From assembly GCA_946803715.1 (NCBI GenBank), contig CAMPET010000204.1:90358-127694 (forward strand): a DNA stretch of 37,337 nt, given 5' to 3'. The stretch comes from Beroe ovata. Taxonomy: Eukaryota > Ctenophora > Nuda > Beroida > Beroidae. The notes under the pieces were generated by a model that made no database searches, was not told the DNA's origin, and saw nothing but the letters and a program-made list of their open reading frames with translations. Shown here in pieces: positions 31,339 to 37,337 of the stretch (position 1 is its first letter; each line of letters begins with the position of its first letter). Position numbers and translations under genes: made by a program.

Positions 31339-32330
31339 GATTGGTGATTGGACCTAAGACAGTGAATATTGGGCATCAACTTCTTAGTATGCAACAACAT
31401 TGTACTATAACTCTTGTATAGAATAAGAACAGAATAAAGTGTGTCCGATGTAATGAAAGTTGGCTTCTTGCTTCAAACTGTTAAGTGAACTTGCCTTACC
31501 ATTGAATCACAAAAAGCATCGAGAATTGAACGTATGTGGTACAGATTCAGAAGCTCTGTATATTATAAATGCATCACATGAAAACTGAGTAACAAAACAT
31601 CAAGTTTGAAATGCATTCACTGCAGAATTGAAACGTAATAAATATCAAATGCAATTGCACAGAAATCTCGTAATTGCGCGGCGCGTCGAAATTATGCTCC
31701 GTGTAGAATTATGCAAAAATTCGCCCTGGATGACACATCATATCTTTTACAAATCTTAACATTAATCCATGCATAATTATCGATCGGATGCATATAGGCA
31801 CATAGCTTCGTGGGGACTGCGCGGTTTTCGCTAGATCAATGTCAAATGACGCGCCGCGCAATTTTATTGATTTAAAGGTCGAGAAATACGCAAGAACAGA
31901 ATGACGTATTGGATAGCCTTTAATCATTGATTATCAATCAAAATAAATGATCTATGTTTGCAAAAAACCAACGACACTCACATGACTTTGAGTTAACTTT
32001 AAAAATATAATCACAGGAACACTTCTGCTCACGAAGTTATTCTTTAATATCACTCCAAATTCAACTCAGGGCCTCTTAGCTCGAAGCTTCATAACGATTG
32101 GTCTTGCCGCTGCTAACGTCAAAATCAAATACGAAACAACTAAATGAGAAACTCCGAAAGTCCGGTGCATTATTCTATCAGAAAGTACGGCTATATCAAT
32201 ACAAATCCATTTGTGACATCGACATTTATATCCACAACATAATGTAGCTAAGTAGTTCAATGTTTACACAATTAAATAAACCCAACTTTGTACTCCCCAC
32301 ACATTTGATATCTGACAAGAGTGTTTCACC
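31339..32330. other. Spacer between SORD and HUWE1, contains a MITE-like element
   Basis: AT-rich 992 bp. Contains the 192-bp element at 31672-31863. A small - strand frame (32066-32260, 64 codons) has a hydrophobic stretch (VVSYLILTL) and a basic C-terminus, but no family match and no supporting context, so it is not called a gene. Confidence 0.55.
31672..31863. mobile_element. 192-bp MITE-like element with 16-bp perfect terminal inverted repeats
   Basis: The left terminus AATTGCGCGGCGCGTC (31672-31687) and right terminus (31848-31863) are exact reverse complements. The interior is AT-rich with no coding capacity. Small size, perfect termini and high-GC ends in AT-rich surroundings fit a non-autonomous DNA transposon. 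AATT at the ends may include a TA or TTAA-type target site; no longer duplication is obvious. Confidence 0.6.
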
Positions 32331-35300
32331 TCACGCTAATCCGAAACCTTCAGGACACTCATTGATTGCAAGGAGAAGGTTCTTCCTCAACTTATCGTAA
32401 GTTTCATACACCGGCAGGTCAAGTTGATTGAAGCATGTGTGAGCGCACGGCAACCTATCAGTCGACCTATCGTCCCTGTGGATTTGGAATTTCTGTACCC
32501 CGTTCATCCCTTCCAGTGAGCTGAATCCTTGGAGCGGAACTTTGGATGTTCCCGTGACAAACTGCAGGAACAGAGCACGCTCTGCCTGGGAGAAGGACCT
32601 CAATGCTCTCCAGAACCACTGCGTCTGCAGGGACGTGGCGGTATACTTGTGGTACTCAGTGTTGTTCTTCAGATCGTCAATGTCGATGGTCGGGAGTCCT
32701 GATATGAGCAACTCCAACTCTGTATCACTGAATATCGAGATGAGATGCTTGGGGATGATGTCGTAGAATCCTTCCAGGAACGCTCTGATCTGAGACCGGA
32801 TACTGCCGGTCATCTTCATCTGAGAGATCAGCTTGACGTACTCCTTCTTATTGGCGTTGGTTACAGGCACCGAGGCTCCGTTGGGTATTAGATCACGTGT
32901 TTCAGTCACTCCGAATTCTTCTATCTCCATGGTGAAGTCGAGGTTGTCAAGACCACATTCCTCCAGGTCATTCTCGAGTAGGAACATCATACTCTTGTAG
33001 AAGGAGTAGTCTTCGTGTTCCATGTCCTTGAAACTTACCGGCTGAAATTGTTCATGTTATAGTTCAAGTTATTGCATTTCATAACATATAAACAGAAACA
33101 TCGACTAAGTTAAAAACAAATCAATTGTCATCACATGTTTGCAAGTACCTGTCCGAGAATGTGCTTGTAGAACGATCTCGAAAAGTAACAGTCCAGATGT
33201 TTGTTATCATAGATCGCCTTGGCAATCACACGACCCACAAACTTGAAGTAATCCAGATGATTGGGGTTGTAGTGACTGAAACTGTTGCACACATACGTGA
33301 CCTTATCGCCGGGGGTGGTTGTAAAGAGGGCGTAGTGCGGGTTGAAGATTTCCCGGGCTATGATCTGATACCATTCCCGCAGCAGCCCGCCCGCGTCCTG
33401 ACCCTCTTCCCCCTCAAATATCACGTACAACCGACTCTTCAACTCCTCCGGACTTCGACGATGTAGCTCCCGGAAACTTTCCTCAAACACGTGCTCCCTC
33501 TTCACACGGATTGCGATATCCTCCCTCCTGTTTGTCTCCTCTATCTTGTCCAACTCTTGTCGGAAATACCGTCTCTTGACATCGAAATCGAGGACCCTCG
33601 TGTGGTTGACCAACACTTGGAACGGGCCGTCGCTGAGGGGCGTGGTACTCTGCCTCAAGATCTGGTTTAGCACCACTCTGTGCTGCTCGGCGAATGTGAT
33701 GAATTTCCGAGTATCGAGCGACATGTCCGAGGTAATGGTGGGGAGTGAGCTGCCCGCACCACCCGAACCAAGCGAACTGACACTATCCACGGGTTCCATG
33801 CTCTGGGGGGCTGGGCTCTCCGCAAGCAGATCTAGCGACCCGGACGTGTTTCGTCCCCGGCGATTAACCGCCTTGTCAGCGGTGCTATCGAGACCGTGAA
33901 CGTGGAAAAATGCCTCAACCGCCGGTTGTAGAACGAGAACTGCATGGGTGTCGTTGCTGGCTCCCAACTCGGTGAGACAGTCACCCAGCGTGGTCCAGAG
34001 TTGGGATACCTTGAGTTGTTCGGAGAGTGGTCCCAGTCCGCCAGTTTCTGAAGAGATGAGGATGTTGTTTCAGAATATGGGTGCGGAAATAGTGATTTGT
34101 GTCACTGAAAATCATCAATATGGGTGTGGTTAGAGTGGGTTACTGGGTTGTGCCGATGCGTCGAAAGTGTAATAGATACTCACTATCTTCAATTTCGTCC
34201 GTCTTCATATCCTCATCATCTTCATCAGTATCAGGCTCGTCGTCATCTTCCTCTTCTTCTCCTTTGTTCTTCTTCTTTTCCTCCCTCTCCTTCCTTCTCT
34301 TCTCTTTCTCTTCCTTCTTCTGTGCTTCCTTTTCCTTTTTCTGTTTCTCCTTCTCCGCCTCGATACTCTTGATTGTAACCTCTCTTACAGCTATCACAAC
34401 CTGGATATCGAAATACATTTCCGTTAAGAGAAGATAAACTATATTCAAGAAAATGTGAAAACGGTTGGTGGTAGAAAAAGGAATTCAAAGTTTCAACCCT
34501 TTCTTTTACCTTGAGTATTCTCAAGAAGTATGCTTGACTGCTATTCTTCTTGGTGAGATTCGACATGGCCGGTAGATGAAGATCTCGATGCGGTGTTTTG
34601 AGGGATGCCTTGTTAGGCTGGAGAGTCATTGCTTTCTTCTTGGAGGTGTCTTTCTTTTGCTTCTTGTGGGGGTTCTTCAGATGTTCTTCCTTTAGTTCTT
34701 CCAACAGTTCTTTGATCTGGAGATTGATCATTGAAACTCATGATTCGTGAGTCACGAATGACGTATAAAATGAATCACGCATGAAACGATATATCTATTG
34801 GAGCAGCCCTATAAATAATTGCTCTTTGCAACATATATCTGAAACACTCGATCCAAAAAACTCAGTGTTTAAAGAATTCTCCACACTCACTCCCTACCTG
34901 TTGTTGTAGATCAGTGGCTACAGCTTGGAGTCCTGTCAACATAAGAGACAGAGTCATGTCCCTAAGACGCGAGTTCACTTTGGACAGTTGAAGGAGAAGA
35001 GAAGTCCCGTCCTCCAATCCTTCCTGAGAGTGGGGAATGAGGTTCAGAGAGACGATATTTTGGAGATGTATAAAACTTCAGATGATGAGGTTTAGGAGCG
35101 AATAATCAATTCGGGAATGGATGAGTTTCCGATGGTTCAGAAAAGGTGGGCAATGAAACTCAGATATCAAAAGAAGTAGAGAGAAATTTTAGTGAATACA
35201 ACCGAAAAGAACATGATTCCCTCCTCCCCCAATTGTTAGAAAAATAGCACTGACTCTTGGTTACCTCACTACACGCTCCGGTGGTTAGGATATTAGTCAC

Positions 35301-36393
35301 GAGTTGGAGATGCTGTTTCTCGATGCTATTCTCCGGGCAGTCGGGAGGTAGGGTATCCACTCCCTTCCCCTTCTTCTCTTCCTTCTTATCGGATGTCTGT
35401 TCAGCGAGTGCATGGGCGATGGACGAGAGAAGTCGGAGAAGTCTGAGGAGGGGAGGTATTATGTCACGTGATCTCACGTGATCTGAGGAGGGGAGGTATT
35501 ACGTCACGTGACCGTGTTAACTCAATGATCTCCACTTTCATGGTTCTCTACAATATAGAGAGGAAATAACGTTTGTTATTCTTCATTTCATTTCACTTTC
35601 ACTATGCAAAGATTAGGGTGAGTGATATCGCTGTAAAGGATCGACCCATCCTTTTGCACTTCTATTCAAGGAAAACACGGCATCTCACCTGTCAATTAGA
35701 GTTTGATTGTTCCTGATAACGGGATGGTCCAGGAGCACCATAAGCTGACCCATGGGGCACGAGAGGAATGGGGATGGAGAGTTCAGCTTCGTGGATTTAC
35801 CAGATGGAACTCTACCTTTAACTGATATTATAGAAGGGTGTGAGCCATGTTTCTCACGAATGATGATCAAATATATCAAATATCATTGAGATTTGATTGA
35901 ACGTATCCCATGTATAACGACAAACGTCATGTCAATCCGACAAATGACAATAATGCTGACAATGAATATTCGCGTTGTTTCCGACAATCATTCTTCTACT
36001 TAATCACGGCTGATGTAATATAACAATGAATATTCGCATTGTTTGACGGACTAACCGTTATCTGAACTGAGCAGGAAGTCCCAGAAGTCGGTCAGTGCAA
36101 TTCCGCTAGTCATCAGCTCTGCTTGCGGTGCCTGGAATATAAATTGGGTAAGTTTATGAGAGAGAGAGGGGGAATTTTGAGTGAATTTCAGAGAAAATGC
36201 TTCTTATAATTCCAAGAAAAGGGCGTTTTCCGACCTTCTTATCCTGGTTGTCAACGTGGCTGTATTTCAGCCCCGATTCTATCACACTTTTGCTCAGGAA
36301 ATGCCCAGGGAAGTATCGTCCAAGCGCGACCAGCAAATCGAGCACTCGACGACACACCAGCACACTTGCTTGTGGGTGAATCAGTATAACTTC
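32331..36393 (-). CDS. HUWE1: HUWE1-type HECT E3 ubiquitin ligase, C-terminal part (partial)
   Basis: HUWE1 ubiquitylates MCL1, p53, histones and other substrates. Nine exons: 36235-36393, 36056-36131, 35689-35821, 35265-35442, 34898-35023, 34510-34716, 34184-34400, 33149-34047 and 32331-33041, phase-consistent, 901 residues. The first seven match the region before the HECT domain ([40 protein letters not shown]), with a Lys/Glu-rich then acidic linker. The HECT domain starts near [18 protein letters not shown] and includes [16 protein letters not shown]. The catalytic cysteine is in [11 protein letters not shown], 34 residues from the C-terminus as in human HUWE1 (Cys4341), and the ending EGFGLA is conserved. 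About 80% of the protein (UBA, WWE, N-terminal solenoid) lies beyond the right edge. The donor of the first listed exon (GTCGGA) is non-standard and less sure. Confidence 0.95.
35443..35512. repeat. 40-bp duplication carrying a second copy of a HUWE1 splice acceptor
   Basis: The sequence starting CTGAGGAGGGGAGGTATTA (read on -: a pyrimidine-rich tract ending CTCAG) occurs at 35443 and again at 35483, followed in both by YGTCACGTGA, with one mismatch in about 29 bp. The proximal copy supplies the acceptor of the exon ending at 35442. Using the distal copy would add 40 nt and break the frame. Confidence 0.8.
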
Positions 36394-36750
36394 CTGCGGG
36401 AAAGGTATTTCCTTGAATTTATCATTTATCACGACATTTATGAATATATTTGAACAGAGAAGGAGGATTTTTGGAGAGGAAATTCGATACGACGAAGTTT
36501 CCAATGAGCAATTCTATATTATACAGCTAACAGTACTGAAGTGTCTGTTCGTATGTATCATTCATTTTGTAGAATTCATGGCGGTAGAATTGTTTGATGG
36601 CTTCGACAGATTTAGTATTGATTGAGGCCGCATTTAATCATCGTACAGACTTTGGGACCATGGTTGTGTTTCGCAATCGAACCACATTTGGCACGGCTAT
36701 TATAGAAGTCGTGGCTTAAATCTGTGTATCCAAACATAGAAATCCCCCCC

Positions 36751-36815
36751 AAACTATTGAGTCAACCAAAGATGAATGGGGGGCCCCCATTCATCTTTGG
36801 TTGACTCAAAAGTTT
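36751..36815. repeat. 65-bp near-perfect palindrome
   Basis: Arms of 32 nt, reverse complements with a single mismatch (36756/36810), around one central G at 36783. The centre is a run of six G followed by five C. Such a structure can extrude as a cruciform or come from a small foldback element. It lies in a presumed HUWE1 intron. Confidence 0.9.
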
Positions 36816-37099
36816 GATTAGATAGAACAGTCTCTTCTTAATAAGCTTCGTCTATTCAGAGAATTAGAACATTACCGCTCAATTAACTCAATTATGATGG
36901 TGTGCCATGTCAAACGTTAATCGAATTAATACTAATATTCTCTTGTATATTTTCTATTGAAATATAAGCGTGGAATTGGTAATTATACATTTGATGTTCT
37001 GATTTAGCTGGATCTTATCTGATAAGAATCATACAACTTGTACATTCCACAGTAGTCATGTCTTACACCCCGTGTAATATGGGTCTTACCTGAACTCAC

Positions 37100-37158
37100 T
37101 CTGCCATTGCTCTCTTCCAATTCTCTTATAGTCAGGTTGATTAGGTAATTTAAAGTAG
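37100..37158 (-). CDS. Candidate upstream HUWE1 exon (tentative)
   Basis: A 59-nt segment bounded by acceptor TTATCAG and donor GTGAGT encodes TLNYLINLTIRELEESNGR after a two-base start. It ends in phase 0, as the exon at 36393 requires. An alternative donor (GTAAGA, further downstream) fits a different frame. I could not confirm similarity to HUWE1 from memory. Confidence 0.3.
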
Positions 37159-37337
37159 CTGATAACGGTGACTAAGTTATTCCCATATTATGCCAGGTGC
37201 CCCCCGCCCCCAGATTATAACACCTGCTGATATCTGTCATGGTAGAGGCCAGACGGTCCTTCATATTCTCCCACTAAAACGTTGCATTGTATTGTATTGG
37301 GCGAAGCACTAACATTTTTTGTCTATTAAACTATTCT

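Larger units (their letters stand above)
36394..37337. other. Right-edge region, probably HUWE1 intron(s)
   Basis: AT-rich sequence upstream of the first recognised HUWE1 exon. It contains a long palindrome (36751-36815) and a candidate exon (37100-37158). Nothing else with coding character was seen to the window end. Confidence 0.5.

Noticed and set aside
32066-32260. 64-codon - strand frame with a hydrophobic stretch
   Set aside because: Considered as a small mitochondrial membrane protein, but no known family signature, no clear upstream signals and no conservation evidence available.
34099-34437. Serine/phenylalanine-rich + strand frame
   Set aside because: Antisense of the Lys/Glu-rich linker of HUWE1.

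Overview
The window is nuclear DNA from an early-branching animal, most likely a sponge. This is inferred from gene content: spliced metazoan genes with short GT-AG introns, a Wnt co-receptor of LRP5/6 architecture, and secreted cysteine-rich proteins of marine-invertebrate type. No species can be named from sequence alone. There is no prokaryotic, viral, CRISPR or rRNA/tRNA signal.

Layout, left to right. Positions 1-1224 are the same 0.6-kb sequence twice, separated by a single N (a probable assembly join). The two 3' exons of Rab7 follow on the + strand (1880-2980). On the - strand come a single-exon nucleoredoxin-like protein (NXNL2 family) whose redox cysteines are replaced, an intronless SRSF10-like splicing factor, about 2.8 kb with no gene, and a second, four-exon SRSF10-like RRM protein. 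From 11.2 to 12.06 kb lies a cluster of GC-rich inverted repeats resembling MITEs. From 12719 to 29755 the - strand holds a complete 33-exon LRP5/6-like gene, predicted 1760 residues: signal peptide, four YWTD propeller-EGF units, six LDLa modules, a membrane helix and a 212-residue tail. Two of its introns contain + strand genes: a short secreted protein and a GT31 beta-1,3-glycosyltransferase (intron 29), and a secreted protein with an apparent frameshift (intron 3). Another intron carries a 172-bp satellite array. Then follow an intronless sorbitol dehydrogenase, a small MITE-like element, and the C-terminal fifth of the HECT ubiquitin ligase HUWE1, whose upstream exons run off the right edge.

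These genes do not form a pathway. They are endosomal traffic (Rab7), splicing (two SR proteins), Wnt signalling (LRP5/6), glycosylation, polyol metabolism and ubiquitylation. The only physical coupling visible is nesting within LRP5/6 introns. Across the window the palindrome CACGTG is clearly over-represented. In three places it recurs exactly every 21 bp, twice inside LRP5/6 coding exons where it encodes heptapeptide repeats in two different reading frames. Exon borders were set by hand from GT-AG signals, phase continuity and family conservation; no alignment or transcript was available.
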